A DNA stretch of 64,000 bases from Ichthyophthirius multifiliis (GCF_000220395.1 NW_004086093.1:16989-80988), one strand, 5' to 3'. Counted from the stretch's first letter, positions 39,789-53,350 are shown. Numbers and translations: made by a program. The notes: generated by a model not told the origin, from the sequence alone.

Positions 39789-40395
39789 ATAATAAATTTT
39801 AAATAAATAAGAAAAACTAAAATGTAAAAAAAAAATAAGAAATGGTAAGTTATTTAATTAAATTATATAATATAAAAAAATATTTCTTTATTATTCTTTT
39901 AATTATTAAAACTATATTATTATTATTATATTAAAAATGAATTTGTTAAAAAAAAAAAAATTATAATTTTTTAAAAATATTATATTTTATTTTTTATTTT
40001 GTAAATATAATAAATATATTATTAAAAAGTAAAATATGTAATTATAACCTTATTAAATATTTAAAAATATAGTACTTAACAATCATTAATATTTTTAAAA
40101 TTATGTATATATTATTTGATCTTTTTTATTTTTTTGTATTTTTTTTTTAAACAAAAATTAATTAAAATATTATATTATATGACAAGAAAAAAATGGATAA
40201 ATACATTTTTTTGTTGTTGTTTTAGTTTTTTTTTTTATAAAAAAAAAATAAAAAAAAATATATTAAAAAGTGAAAAATCCTAAATAATAAATTAAGAATA
40301 TAAAAATTTAATTGAAAATAATTAAAAAAAAATATCCAATTATTTATAAGTATACATAAAATTTAATATAAAAATAAAAAGAACAAAAAAAAAAA
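39789..40395. promoter_or_regulatory. divergent upstream region of TTC23-like and adenylate kinase genes
   Basis: 607 A/T-rich bases between two divergent starts. No specific motif recognised. Confidence 0.45.
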
Positions 40396-41542
40396 ATGGA
40401 ACTTTTAAAACTATCAGATGAATCTTTAATTTATGAACTTCATAGACGTTTCAAATGTCGTAATATAAAAGATTCTAAAAGACTTGTATTAATAGGTAAT
40501 TATGCTAATAATGAATAATAATTATATATATTATTTAGTTTAATATAATATTAATAATAATAATTAAAATAATCAAGGATTACCAGGTGCAGGAAAAGGA
40601 ACTCATTCTTATAATTTATAAAAAAAATTTTGCTTATGTTAACTATCTACAGGAGATTTATTAAGAACTGAAGTTAGAAATGGTACTCCTTTAGGAAAAT
40701 AAGCCAAAAGTATAATGTAAAAAGGAGAATTAGTATCTGATGATATAATTTTAAATATAGTAAAATATAATTTGATGAAGTAATTTTTTTTTTTTTTTTT
40801 TTAGCTATAATTTTTATTAATTTATTTTATTTTAATATAGACCTGAATGTTCAAAAGGAGCAATTTTAGATGGATTCCCAAGAACTTTATAATAGGCTTA
40901 AAAATTTGATGAAATCTTAAAAAATGAAGGTTTAAATATTTGGAAAGCATTATACTTTAAAATTGATGATTCTGTAATATTAGAAAGGTAAAATTTAAAA
41001 ACTCTATTTATTTTTTAAAATAAAAGTAATATAAATAATATAAACATTTTTTCTTTTTCTTTTTCTTTTTTTTTAAAAAAAAATGCAAATTTAATTGCTT
41101 TATATTTTTAGTTTTTTTATATTTATTTTTATATATAAATATTACTATAATTAAAATTTTATTAATTTTTATTTAATAATATATATTATAGATTAGGAGG
41201 AAGAATTGTTCATTTACCCTCTGGAAGAACATATCATTTAAAGTATAATCCACCATAAATTCCTTATTGTGATGATGTATTTAAATAATTTTATCTGCTT
41301 TTTTTTTTTAGAAATAATATATTAAAATAAAGGTTACAGGTGAATAATTAGTTTAAAGGCCTGATGACAAACCAGAAACTATTAAAACAAGACTCGAAAA
41401 CTTTCATTCATAAACAAAGCCAATGCTTGAATATTATGAAAAATAAGGACTTTTAGCAACTATTAATGCATAATCAAGTATTACTAATGTTTGGAGATAA
41501 ATAAAAGATGTATTTAAAAATGGTTCAGTTGAATAAAATTGA
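40396..41542 (+). CDS. adenylate kinase, AK2-type (long LID)
   Basis: 247 aa from five exons (introns 40496-40577, 40780-40840, 40988-41191, 41277-41332; sum 744). Interconverts ATP, ADP and AMP. P-loop [11 protein letters not shown] (about residue 34), AMP-binding STGDLLR, the DGFPRT motif, and a long [39 protein letters not shown]. The LID sequence is the AK2 form; there is no zinc Cys quartet. Arg residues LGGR, GRTYH and the [12 protein letters not shown] block are present, so it should be active. No targeting peptide is evident. Start ATG lies behind a long A run; the frame ends NGSVEQN then TGA. Confidence 0.95.
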
Positions 41543-42040
41543 AAGAATAAAAAAAAATATGATTGTAAACCTTTAAAAATAGTTATTTTATTTTTATAAT
41601 ATATCAATCTATATAAATAAATTTTAATTTTATAAAAAATTAATAATTATTATATTAAAAATTAATTAAAATATATATTTTTAATATATTATCTACTTAA
41701 AAACGAATTTTTAGAAATTCTTTAAGGACATATTATGAAAAAAATTAAATACTTTTATTTGAATAAACATTTATATTTATAACAATTTTAAAAAAATAAA
41801 AAAGAATATAAAACTTTAATAAGAAAATATATATAAGAATTATTAAATATTCTCATTTATAAAAAACAATAATATAAAATAATAATTTTAAACTATTTTA
41901 AGAAATCAAAAAAAAAAAATTAATCAAAAAAAATAACTAATATAATATATATATATATGTAAAATAATATATATATATATATAATAAAAGAAAAAAATAT
42001 CATTCTCTAAGTCTAATAAAATAAAACATAAGCTGAATTA
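41543..42040. other. convergent intergenic region
   Basis: About 500 A/T-rich bases between the adenylate kinase and ubiquitin protease 3' ends. No other feature seen. Confidence 0.55.
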
Positions 42041-45000
42041 TCAACTAATTTATGTTCTGAGTATTTTCGAGACTTTAGAATCATTAAAATCATACCATTC
42101 TTAATTAATATGATTTTTCGCATAAGCAGTGTAATGCCCTCCACCTATGTTTCCATAATGATTTGAAATGGCAAATAAATCATAAAAAAGATTTTTACAA
42201 TCTTCTTTAATAACATATTTATTTAAATTAAGTCCTCTAATTGGGAAATAAATAAGATCATCAAGTTTTTATCCTCCATGATTATTATAAAAATATTAGC
42301 CTTAATAAGAAAGTAATGCCTTGGATGTTTTGAACCTTTTTAAATGAATAATAAGTATTTTCGGAGTTTAGTAAACTTCAATTTTTTTAGATGCGTTTTT
42401 GTGTTTTTTGCAATTCGCGCAGTACCATTCATTATCTTTTTCAAGAATTTCCTCTTTTACAAATAAATCTAGACAATCATATAAAGTATAATTTTATTGA
42501 TTTTACTTATTCTAAATGATCATTACTTTTATATATGAAATCTTGATATTAATTTAACTTAATATTGTTTATTTGTTCATTTATTTTTATTATTAATTAA
42601 ATATTGTCTTATTTTGTCACAATTAAATTCGTTTTTAAATGTTCTTTTAGAATTATATTTTAATTATTTTTAATCTTCTAAATATATTATATAAGGCTTC
42701 ATATCATTCATCTTGTTATTAAATAAATAATGTGTTATATTCCTTTATTATGTTTTCTTCGTTTGTATTCTATATTTAATCTTATAATTATAGTGCTGAT
42801 AATATATAAGCACGTAAATCCGCCAAATTTTTAGATGAATCGTTTTATATGAAGAATTTATACCTACTGTCATTCTTCTTTAAAAACTACAAAGTGTCAA
42901 TTAACCATTATTAAATTCTTCATTTGTAAGAAAAATATCTAAATAAACCTTTTTATAAATATATATGTGTATATATATATTTTACTTATTCTCTTGTATT
43001 AGTAGGGACATCTTGATCAAATTTTTAATTAATTTTTTCGAAAACAAAGAAAATGCCTGCATGATCATTAATATAATCTCGTTATAATTATCCAATATAA
43101 ATTCTACAATCCTCTATTTAGCAATAATTGCGAAAATTAAATTATCGACATCTACATTAACTATTTTACTGATTTTATTTTTTATTTTTTTCGCATTTTC
43201 GTTTTATTTTATTTTTAATTTTATTTAAAAAGGACTTTCGTTTCCATCCCGAGAAACATAATATAAAACCAATTCAATACTAGGAACCGAAGGCATAGGT
43301 ACTGAAATAGTCATAAAAGGATCAAATGTGACTGATTTTTTTCCACATGTAGGACATACTAATGTGGATTTAAACATCCCTACCATTAAATCAGTAATTA
43401 TTGATTTGTTTCTTTTCTAATAATTATCCCAGCTTTTCTCAGCCACTTATTTGTCGTTATTTCCATCAGATTCTAATTATTCTAAGTATGGTTTTTTTTA
43501 GTATTTTATTTAAATCTTCGTGGATTCCGTCTAATAAATAAGATAGAAGTTCTTATGAATCTTATTAATTAAATCCACTAAACTTTAAATTTATTAATTA
43601 TTAATTATTTTATTTAACATATATAATATTTATATATATATATAATTTTGTTAAAAAAAATACATATATAATTTACTTAGGGAGCAAATTTGCCTACAAT
43701 ACGTTTTAATTCCCAAGGAGATTCACAACTATTAGATCCTAACCATATATTTTTAATAAGTTCAGCATATGCAGCAGCTAAATATCCACCTTATTATTAA
43801 AGTAAAAAAAATATAAAGAATTAAAAAAAATACCTGTCCCTAATGGATTATCTCTATTTATATCATCTAGAAATAAATTTTACTTCATATAATTAGTTAA
43901 TTCCTAAATATTACTTAAGCATTAAATTGAAGAGTTCATAAAACATGTATTTCCTAAATTTTAAAGTCCACAAATTCCATTTCTGGCATTTCCAGGTTAA
44001 GATTTATGGAAAAGCTTTATTTTAAAAATATCCATAAGTTGTTTTTTTTCAAGAATGATTCTTTTCATATTTATGCATTCATTTTTGTGATTATTTCTTC
44101 CTTTTTTTTAACAATCTTCATTACAATATTTAACCAATCTACACTCACAAAAGTATGAATATCCATTATTTTTTTAACAAAAAGCACATTTTTCATTATT
44201 TTCTTACTCCTCTTCGAAAACCCAGTCTTATTGATTACCTTTAAATTCAATTAAGATTATACTTTCGTAGTTTATTTCGATTTCTTCGAGAATTTTATTT
44301 TAGTCTAAATAATTTCCTGAAATAAAAGTTGGCTTCTGGAAATTCTAGTTTTATATTTGTTTTTAAATTTTTTCGATTTTATTTCTTTCAACTTTCCATA
44401 ATTTACATTATTCACCTTCTTTGTCTAAAATTCTACAAATTCTGCTTTATAAATTACTCACGAATTCCTTTTTGCTTGCCTGGACATATTCGGGTTCTTA
44501 CAAATGTATTTTAGAGTTTTCCTAAATTAAATAAAAACCAACTTTTAATAAATTCACTTCCACTATATTTACACTTTCATTTGCTTTTATAACAAGTCTC
44601 TATATGAGATTTAAATAACCATATTTTTCGCATAAATAACGGGCTGCGTTTGACGAAATAATCACAAAGTGCTTATTTTCGAAAAAATTGTTCCTAAGAC
44701 AATATTTAGTGTATTTTTTTAACTGATCAGGGTCTTCTTTTATCTATAAGTTATACTCTATAATATCATAATTGTCAATAGGACCCGGATAATGATTGTC
44801 TTAGCAAGGATCTTTATATTGATTTTCGTAAGTGTGCTCGTTTTTCATATCTTAGTTGTATTAATTGATGTATTTTTACCATTATGTGAACCAATGAAGG
44901 GATATAATGTAAACTGGAAAACCAATAATTTTCATGAAGCTGTCATTTGTTTCAAAAAGTTTCATTTTTTAGAGGAATATTTCATTTAGTTCTTTTAAAG

Positions 45001-45462
45001 AATTTTGATCAATTTTTTCCTTTTTTTTTTTATGTTTTTATTCTTTATATTTTTTACTTTTTCTTTTTCTAGTATTTAATCTATTGCTTAAAGCTTTTAA
45101 GTTATTTCGGATTAATATGGAAACTATTGAAATTAGGTGTTTTATATATTTTCTTTTATTAGTTAAAAATATTGCTTTGAATGGGTAAAACATCTTAAAT
45201 AATATAAAGAATTGGCCTTATAATAATACACATCTATATCTGTTTTTGTAAGTTTTATGGATTCTTTTCTTTTTTCTAAGTATTTATCTGCATATTATAT
45301 TGCTTTTTCGTAATTTTAATTATAATAATGATAATTTGATAGCACTTTTTCTAATTTTGGGTCTTTACAATAGTTTTCTTATAATTAATTTAATAACCTT
45401 TCGCAATTTATTTAATCTATTGGTATCAATTTTTCGGCTTTCGTTAAAATTTCTTATTACAT
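42041..45462 (-). CDS. ubiquitin carboxyl-terminal hydrolase with TPR, DUSP, MYND and USP parts
   Basis: About 1,070 aa; introns 42949-42985, 43583-43676, 43790-43833, 45020-45057. Order: N-terminal TPR-like helices (residues 1-130: YYNQNYEKAIQYADKYLE), a DUSP domain ([22 protein letters not shown]), a MYND zinc finger at about 415-455 ([27 protein letters not shown]), then the split USP domain. The Cys box is [17 protein letters not shown] (about residue 493), followed by QFSGFNQQDSQELL, a zinc ribbon CPTCG/CANC, and the His box [16 protein letters not shown]4/15-like. Frame slips: T8 run at 43492-43499, near 43117, near 42070, and at least two in 42560-42960. The conserved C-terminal strand (NSAYVLFYQ) is only readable past the slip near 42070. 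Either assembly errors or a damaged gene; all catalytic residues are kept. Confidence 0.85.
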
Positions 45463-45491
45463 TGTTTTTATATATTTTTTTCTTATTAATA

Positions 45492-45557
<66 letters not shown>

Positions 45558-46620
45558 ATTTTTAAAAAAAAAGATTCTTTTTTATATATTTATTTTAAAA
45601 AAAAATAGAAATTACTAATATTTATTATTTTTATTTTTTTTTAAAAAAATACTTCTTTATTTAATTAATTTTATACATATTTAATTTTTAAACGAGTTCA
45701 AAATAATTTTTATTGTATTCTATTATTTTTAAATTGATTATTTAATAAATTTCTAATATTATTATATATATATATTATTACTTAGTATTAGAATTAAAAA
45801 ATTTATTTAAAAATTATTGTAAAATTAACATTTTAAATTTTTTTTATTAAATCATATTTATATTAATTTTTATGTTTATATTGATATAAAACGATAAAAT
45901 ATAAAAACTCTAGATTACTCAAAATTGTATTATATAAAATTTTATTGTTGATTTACTATATACAATAATATTATTAAACATATAATTATGTTTAAAATAG
46001 GTTTAAATAAATGTTAGAATTTTTTTAAATAAATTTTTTAAAAATAATAATAAAAGTATTAATATTTATTTATTATTTATATATAAAATAATGGACATAA
46101 AAATATAAATTTAATTAAATTTTAAATTAATTATTTTATAATGCTTTTTGTAATTTATTTGAATTATATTAAAACTGTTTACATATTTGTTAATTTCGAT
46201 AATCTAATAAAAAAAATTTCAAACTAATAATATTTTAATAAAAATAGACTTATAATATTTTTTATTTAATAAAAAATTATTTAAGTCTTTTTATAAATGT
46301 GAATTCTACTTTTATTTGAATAATATTTTGTTAAATTAATTATAATAATTACTAAAGATCATTACCTTTATTATTATTTCAGAAATATATAAGTAATTTA
46401 ACAATTAATTTAATAAAATATTAAATATTTTTTTTTTTTTTTTTTCATAAAAAATTAGTTTTTTTTTTTATTAATAATAAAAAAAAAATATATAAAAAGA
46501 ATATAAAAACTAAATTAATAAAATACAAAAATAAAATCAATATTTAATTAAGTAAAAAATAGGAAAAATAAACAAAATAAAATATAATTTTATCTAAAAA
46601 AAATAAAAAATAAAAAAAAA
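45463..46620. other. divergent AT-rich intergenic region
   Basis: 1.16 kb between the divergent protease and ribosomal protein genes, so it holds both upstream regions. A long (TA)n array lies next to the protease start. Confidence 0.55.
45491..45560. repeat. (TA)n microsatellite with TTTA interruptions
   Basis: About 70 bases of TA units, interrupted by TTTA twice, just upstream of the ubiquitin protease start. Confidence 0.95.
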
Positions 46621-47013
46621 ATGGTTAAAGTAAACATTTTAGCAGAAGCCCTTAAAACCTTAGTAAATGCTGAAAAAATGGGTAAAAAGCAAGTCCTTTT
46701 AAGACCTGTATCAAAAGTACTTTTAAGATTTTTAAGAATTATGTAAAAAAATGGATATATTGGAGAATTTGAAATTGTTGATGACCACAGATCAAAAAAA
46801 GTTGTTGTAGAATTATTAGGAAGAATAAATAAATGTGGTGTTATTTCACCCAGATATGATGTTCCTTTAAGTGATTTCGAAAAATGGACCAATAATGTAC
46901 TCCCTTCCAGATAATTCGGACATGTAGTTTTTACAACTACTTATGGTATACTTACACATGAAGAATGTAGATTGAGACATACTGGTGGTAAAGCCTTAGG
47001 ATTTTTCTATTGA
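46621..47013 (+). CDS. RPS15A: 40S ribosomal protein uS8 (S15a)
   Basis: 130 aa, exactly the family length, no intron. Small-subunit protein that binds the central domain of 18S rRNA. Matches across its whole length: [98 protein letters not shown], then TGA. Few TAA/TAG codons, as expected for a highly expressed gene. Start ATG follows a long A-rich leader. Confidence 0.98.
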
Positions 47014-47502
47014 GAATATTTTTATTACAATTAAATTAATATTAGTAGCTTTTTTTTTAAAAAAAAAAAAATTATTTATTTAGTTTTTTTAATTTTTTTT
47101 TTTTTTTTATTTTTGTAAAAAAAAAAAAATATTTAAATCAAAATAGTTTTTTTTTAAAATTTGTATAATAAATTGCAACTATAAATTAATAATTTGATAT
47201 TTTCATAATTTTTTTAATAGCAATGTCTTTTTAATATAATGTCTATTTAGTTTTTTTTTTTTTTTTTTTAATAATTAATTTAAATATATGTATAGATTAT
47301 TGATTTTTATTTTATTGTTTAACAAACACTATATAAAATAATAAAAATATATTTATTTTAATCAAATTTAATTTTTTTTTTTAAAATAAAAATAAGAAAA
47401 GAAAGTAAACTAAAAACAAAATATATAATTCGTAAAAATTAATTAGTAAAATATAATATATAGTATTATTTTAATTAAATAATAATACTATAAATTACAT
47501 TA
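47014..47502. other. convergent intergenic region
   Basis: About 490 A/T-rich bases with long T and A runs between two converging genes. Nothing else seen. Confidence 0.55.
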
Positions 47503-48734
47503 TCAAGACTATTCAAGTGAAATAAAAAATACATCTTTAAAAACAGTATTAACATAATCTACTAATTCATGAAGTTTTTTAATTTTTGAGTTAAAATAAT
47601 AGCCTAATTTACAAACTTTTGGAACTAAATTAACTTCGAATTCATTTTTAGGAACTTTAATTTAATTTTTCAAATTAGCAAATAATTAGGCCCTTAAAAT
47701 ACTTACAAAAGGGTGATCACTAATCATATCGCAGAATGTGTATTTTCTTTTGAAAAAATTATATTAGCAATTATATTCACATAAATTTAGTATTTGATTT
47801 TGTCCTTAAAACTATTCAATACTTTCTTATTGCAATTCATACATATTATTTGCTTCATTTAATTTCATATATAAAACTTGTCTGTTTCCCATATAAAATC
47901 CATGTTATTAGTATTAAGAGAACAAAATAAAAGTCCCAGGCCAAATATATATATGAAATCCGGGTTTAAGGCGAACTTATTAAGTTTAATTGTCATTTTT
48001 TACATAATAATCACAATCTTTAATTGGCCAAAAAAGATATATTTAATCTTAAATTTAAGTAGGATTAATATATTCATGGAAAGGTTTTATTTCATAATTT
48101 ATATTTACTAATTTGATTATATTTCTATAATATTATTTATTTTATTTTATTTTTTTAAAAAATAATAATAATACTTAATTGTTTCAAATGCATCAAGATT
48201 TGTAAACTATTACCATCTTTATTATATAGAATTTATTAATTATTTAATTTTTTTTTCTAGGATATATTCGTTGTTTAATATTTCTATAAATTTATATCTA
48301 TTTAATTCTATTATTTTTGATTTATAATCTCTATTTCCTATTAATTCAACTTCCTTTATAAGAGATAATTCTAATAATTCAGAAAGTTTTATCTTTTATT
48401 CACTATTAAGATTAATTATTGAATTTTGTTATATACTTTTCATTATATTTGGAAAATTTGAAAACTATATTTTATTTCCGTTACTAAATTATTGCATTAA
48501 TGAATCGAATTAATCATATTAAGTCTCTGAAATTATAAAATTGGAAGTTAGACTATTATAAAGTATTAAAAATGTATTATATTTTTGTTTTTCTTAATTT
48601 TATTAGTCTAAATGAGAAATATCAAAGGAAAATATAATTTAATTTTTCTTCTATCCTTTATGTATGTTAAATTTCCAGAACTTCTCGTTGATTAATTTGA
48701 CAAAAACTTCTTTCTATAGTTATTGATTTTCCAT
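47503..48734 (-). CDS. conserved-looking protein of unknown function
   Basis: 393 aa in two exons (47503-48124 and 48175-48734; intron 48125-48174; sum 1,182). It begins MENQQLQKEVFVKLINEKFW. No family recognised. The composition is that of a folded globular protein, not low-complexity: a helical N-terminal half (EQKIKLSELLELSLIKEVEL), then a part rich in aromatic and conserved-type residues (FWPIKDCDYY, LKPGFHIYIWPGTFILFS, KRKYTFCDMISDHPF), and a helical end KKLHELVDYVNTVF. No signal peptide, membrane span or known motif seen. The intact frame over 1.2 kb supports a real gene. Confidence 0.82.
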
Positions 48735-48975
48735 TAATATATTTTTTTTAATAATTTTTTTTTTTTTTAAGATAGTTTTTTATAATCACAAAATTAAATT
48801 AATATAAAATGCTTATATATAATAAAAAAAAAAATTAAAAATAAAATAAAATGATAATATTATATATTTAATAAAATAATAACATTTGTAGAATATAATA
48901 AAGAAATAAATATATTAAAATAAAACATATTTTTTTATTGATTATTTTGAAATAATATTAAAATATAAATATATA

Positions 48976-49032
<57 letters not shown>

Positions 49033-50235
49033 TAATATTCTTATATATATAAAAAATTATAATAAATATATTAATTAGTATATTATTAATATTTTTTATT
49101 TATATATTAATATAAAACAAAAAATATGTAAAAAGTTTAATTATTTAACTACAGCAACTCAAAACAATAAAATAGAAAATTAAATTTTTAAAATATAGAA
49201 TTTAATATATCAGATTACTTAATTTATTCGAAATTACAAACATTAAAAAGAATTTGTAAAATAAAAAAAATTAATTAAAATATATAAATTATATATATCA
49301 ACAAATATTAATATTTATAACAATAAGCATATTTATTAATATAAAAAATAATAAAAATTTTAAAAATAAATATATATCAAAATAAAATTGAATACATATC
49401 AAAATTAAAATATATTTAATCATTATAACTTTTTATTATTAGTTTTAAAAACGCATAAATACATTAAAAAAATTATATATAATAGTTTTAAAACCAAAAA
49501 ATATAACATATTAACAAAATGTATATTAGATTAAAATACCAGAACATAATTTTGATTTATCTTTAAATCATAAAATTAATTTATGATTCTTAAAATAAAT
49601 TAAAAAAAAAAATACATTATATATTTTATATTATTAATAATACATTTTCATTTGTAATAAATATATAAGTACTCGATAAAAATAAACTATATAATTTGTT
49701 TATAATATACTGTTATTAAATATGCATGTATATAATTAAGATACATTTTAAAAATAAATATATAATTTTTTACAAATTATATTAATAACTATATAAATTT
49801 TATATATTAGAAATATATATTTTATATTAGAATCATTTAATAAATGTTTATATGTAAAAAAAACTAATATATTTTATATTCATATTTAATTTTTATTTTT
49901 TATAACTCAAATCTAGTAACAAAAAAGGCAAAAAGGCAATAAATATTTGTCTATATGCTTTTTATTTTAATTTGAATTTGCTTTTTTTGAAAAAAAATAA
50001 TAATAAAAACAATATAATAAATAATATTTAAAAATCAATATTAATATAAATAAATTATATCAATTAAAGTGTACATAATATATTAAATTTTAATTAATTA
50101 TTTTTTAAAAATAATATATAAAAACATTATGCTTTTATTTTATAGGTCAATTTTTAATTAATTATATATTATGAAAGATATTTATATACATATTATAAAA
50201 TAAATAATATTTTTTAGAAAAATTAAGCTTAGAAA
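48735..50235. other. divergent AT-rich intergenic region
   Basis: 1.5 kb of A/T runs with a (TA)n array at 48980-49029. It holds the upstream regions of the two diverging neighbours; no gene seen. Confidence 0.55.
48980..49029. repeat. (TA)n microsatellite
   Basis: About 25 uninterrupted TA units. Confidence 0.95.
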
Positions 50236-50937
50236 ATGCCAATTCTAAAGTAAATACTAAATGTACCAATAATTAAATCAAATATTAAAAAATACACATA
50301 AAAAAAAAAGATATATGTGATAATTAACTAATTTAGTCAAGTTCCAACATTCTACACAGCAATAAAAGCAAAAAACAGTAAAGCAGTATAAACAAATTTC
50401 TTTATAGCTTCATTATTAATGTATATTTCGTGGTATATATATGGTATAAAAACTTCAAATGAAATTTTATAATCCGTAAATCTAAAAAATATTTTAGTTT
50501 ACTTTATATATTGTGCAATATCTATAGTTTTAACAAAAGAAAAATAAAAATAGCATTTTTAATAACATTTACATTAATAGAATATAATTTTTTTATGTTT
50601 TTGCCAATTCAAATGTTAGGTGCAGTTTGTACTCTTTTTTAAATACTTGCTACTTCTATTTAAATAGAATAAATAGTATTTAAATTTATTTTTAATTTAA
50701 ATATATATAAAATAGTTTAAAGGTTTGAAAAATTGGGATAAAAATTATTTTGTTACTAAAACTTTCACTATTAGTACTATTTCTAGTATTTTATGGGTGC
50801 TAGCTGGATTTGAAAATAATGATTATTTTATTATTATTTCTAATTTATATGGATTTAGTTTAAGGTCTTTCTAACTTTCTTTAAGTATTTTTTTACCTGA
50901 TAAATCATCATAAGATAAAACGATTAAAAATTAATGA
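50236..50937 (+). CDS. SWEET/MtN3-like sugar transporter
   Basis: About 220 aa in two exons (intron 50676-50715). Small facilitative sugar carriers with two triple-helix bundles. First bundle: SQVPTFYTAIKAKNSKAVQT matches the PTFYxIIKKKST block, then FFIASLLMYISWYIYGI. Second bundle: KNWDKNYFVTKTFTISTI, SSILWVLAGF, NDYFIIISNLYGFSLRSF match the second MtN3 repeat, including the Asn-Gly region. Between them ITFTLIEYNFFMFLP and GAVCTLFQILATSIQ form helices. The frame slips once at an A5 run (50540-50544); one added base gives 221 codons. The first helix is weak from the chosen ATG, so an upstream exon may be missing. Confidence 0.78.
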
Positions 50938-51140
50938 ATAAAAAATCACTAAAGAAAAAAAATTTTAAAAATATATATGGGTTTACTTATATATAAATTA
51001 AACTTTTATCATTTAACTTTTTTTTAATTTAAATATAATTTTTTTTTATATATTTTAATTAGCATTAATAAATTTGTGATTATATTATATTTTTTGTTAT
51101 ATTATACGATATAAGTGTTTGTATAATATTATTATTTTGT

Positions 51141-51992
51141 TCATATAAATTTAAAATATAATATTAAAAATATTGATAATAAAATAAAAGTTGTGACTGC
51201 TAATATTACTCTTTTATTTTTTTTTATATTAGATTTCATTTTTAATAAAAGCCTATGAGAAATACTCAAATCCTCGTCTATTTCTTGTGTATTTAAAATC
51301 ATTTTATCTAGTTACATATTTTAATCATATAAATTTTTGCATATATCTTATGATTTATCTTCCATTTAATACATATCCGAAATAGCATTCCTTAATTTTT
51401 AAGTTCCATCAGTTAAAATATTATTTGTTTTTTTGAAACTTATTTATCCTTTTTATTCCATATTGGAAAGCTTTGTTTTGTTATTTTTTTTATATTTTAT
51501 ATAGATTATATACTTGTATTCTTTATTCCATTAATACAACTTTGTTTTTTTCTTAGGTATAAGTTTGTTCTAAGTTTTATATTTACTTTTTTATATCTTG
51601 CCATTAAATTCGGTACTTTTTAATCTTTATTAATAATTAAATATATCAATTTTAATAAAATTTCATTTTTTTTATTTTACTAATTATTAATGTTCTATTT
51701 TTTTTTATTTTGGCATAGAATTAATTTCTATTTCCATTTATTTCAACTATAATTATTTGTTTTATTTATTATTAATTTAAAAAAAAAAATACTAATTGGT
51801 CTCCTGAATTAATTTCATATTATGCTTCTATAATTGCTAATTCTTTTTTATCTATCAATAAACAAAAAAAATATATGAGTATATAAAAAATATTAAACCA
51901 TTTTATAAATTTTGAATGCATTATATTTTATTTTCTAAAGAATGAGTTAATTTTATAAAATCTTATTCAAAATTATCAAATAAACTTATCAT
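51141..51992 (-). CDS. VTI1: Qb-SNARE Vti1
   Basis: 219 aa, five exons (introns 51471-51513, 51625-51680, 51747-51792, 51852-51898; sum 660). Vti1 takes part in Golgi, endosome and vacuole membrane fusion. N-terminal three-helix part: NFEQDFIKLTHSLENKI, KKELAIIEAQYEI, LKQMEIEINSMP, the last matching the Vti1 block closely. The SNARE motif covers about 125-190: NILTDGTQKLRNAISD through QEIDEDLSISHRLLLKMKSN, with Asp/Gln at the zero-layer area of Qb proteins. It ends with a single tail anchor VILAVTTFILLSIFLIL. One intron begins GTTTAA instead of GTA. Frame and length fit the family well. Confidence 0.9.
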
Positions 51993-52234
51993 ATAATATA
52001 TTTAAATAAATAGTATTAAATTATTATAGTTTATTATATATATATCAATTATATCTATAAAAAATATAATAATTAAAATTAAAAAATAAATAAAAAATAA
52101 TAAATATTAAAATTATATAAAAAATAAAAATTTAATAAATTATTTAATATTAATATAAATATAAATAATAAAAATAAAAAAAGAAAAATAAAAATATATA
52201 TTTATATAAATAATTATATATAAAAAATAATAAT

Positions 52235-53350
52235 TCAATTTTCTTAGTTATATATGTTTTGTATTTAATTAAATCTTAATTTACAATAGATATAAAAGTC
52301 AAAATTTAAATCTTAAAATTCGAAGCTAAGCATTCTAACAATTAGCCAAAAAACATCTGACAGAATTTTACCATCATTAATTTCATTTTCTAAATTTTGT
52401 ATTTGCTCATATACCTATTCACTACTACTAAATCCTAAGTTTTCGTTTAAAATAGTTTAAACAATATTTTTTATTTAAATATCATCATTTATACTTTTTC
52501 CACTTTTAACCCCATAAATATAATGAGCAAAGAAACATTACCTAACTTCCAAAGGTGGATATAGTTCTTTTCGAATAGTAAAAAATGGATATTCTTTAGT
52601 TTCATAATCCCACATTTATTCATTAAAATAATTTGCAAGTTCAAAGCATCGATAATTATATCCTGCATATTCAAAATCGACTAAATAAACTTGTTTTTCA
52701 TTGTGTAGAAAATTTGTAGAATTTAAATCATTATGGCAAAAAACAATATTTTTATTGTGTTTTTCTAACTTTTTATTTATATATTCTTTGAACTTTTCTG
52801 AAAAAATAAAGTCGCAAATTTTAAACAATTTATTTTTGTGTTTTTGTGTATTTTTTTTGCTCGATTTTATACTTACGCGGACTTTTTGCTCTACTTCTTT
52901 ATTTTTTAAATGATTTTCGAATTTATTTGAATATTCGTTTTTATCTAATTCACTTATTTAATGATATTTACTTAATAAAAAGGCTATTTTATTCTAAAAT
53001 TTAGGTCTGCACATGTCTTCTACTTTTAGTCCTTTATAATTCCAGAATTCTTCTATTCTATATTAATTGTTAGAATAATATATTTTCGGACTTAATCCCT
53101 TATTGTACAAAAAATAAGCTATTTTGATTTCCCTTTCTCTGTTTTAGATACATGTGAAATAATCGGAATATATTTTATATATAATTTGGGATTATTCTTT
53201 TTTGGTTAGCTCTTTTTTTGTAGTTATTTTATATGTATAGTTTGATAATCCTCCCATTCTTTCGGTTTGAAAATCTTCAGGTTTTAGATTTTTAAAATCT
53301 TCTATTGTATTAGTTTTTATTATTTCCCAATTAAATAATGATTGATTCAT
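52235..53350 (-). CDS. choline/ethanolamine kinase
   Basis: 371 aa, no intron. Phosphorylates choline or ethanolamine, first step of the Kennedy pathway to phospholipids. RMGGLSNYTYKI matches the N-lobe GG-N motif; VFCHNDLNSTNFL is the Brenner catalytic motif (about residue 205: HxDxxxxN complete); VDFEYAGYNYRCFELANYFN is the choline-kinase motif with the metal-binding Asp and Glu; FWLIVRMLSFEF and FDFYIYCKLRF close the fold. A lysine-rich insert sits near residue 165. Substrate preference between choline and ethanolamine cannot be read from the sequence. The start is the ATG after an A run. Confidence 0.93.

Noticed and set aside
45300-45608. 102-aa plus-strand frame
   Set aside because: Antisense to the start of the ubiquitin protease and extended only by the (TA)n array.
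46590-46892. 100-aa minus-strand frame
   Set aside because: It is the antisense of the uS8/S15a coding sequence.
29339-49029. Large TA arrays as replication origins
   Set aside because: TA arrays are common everywhere here, also inside introns; nothing ties them to replication.
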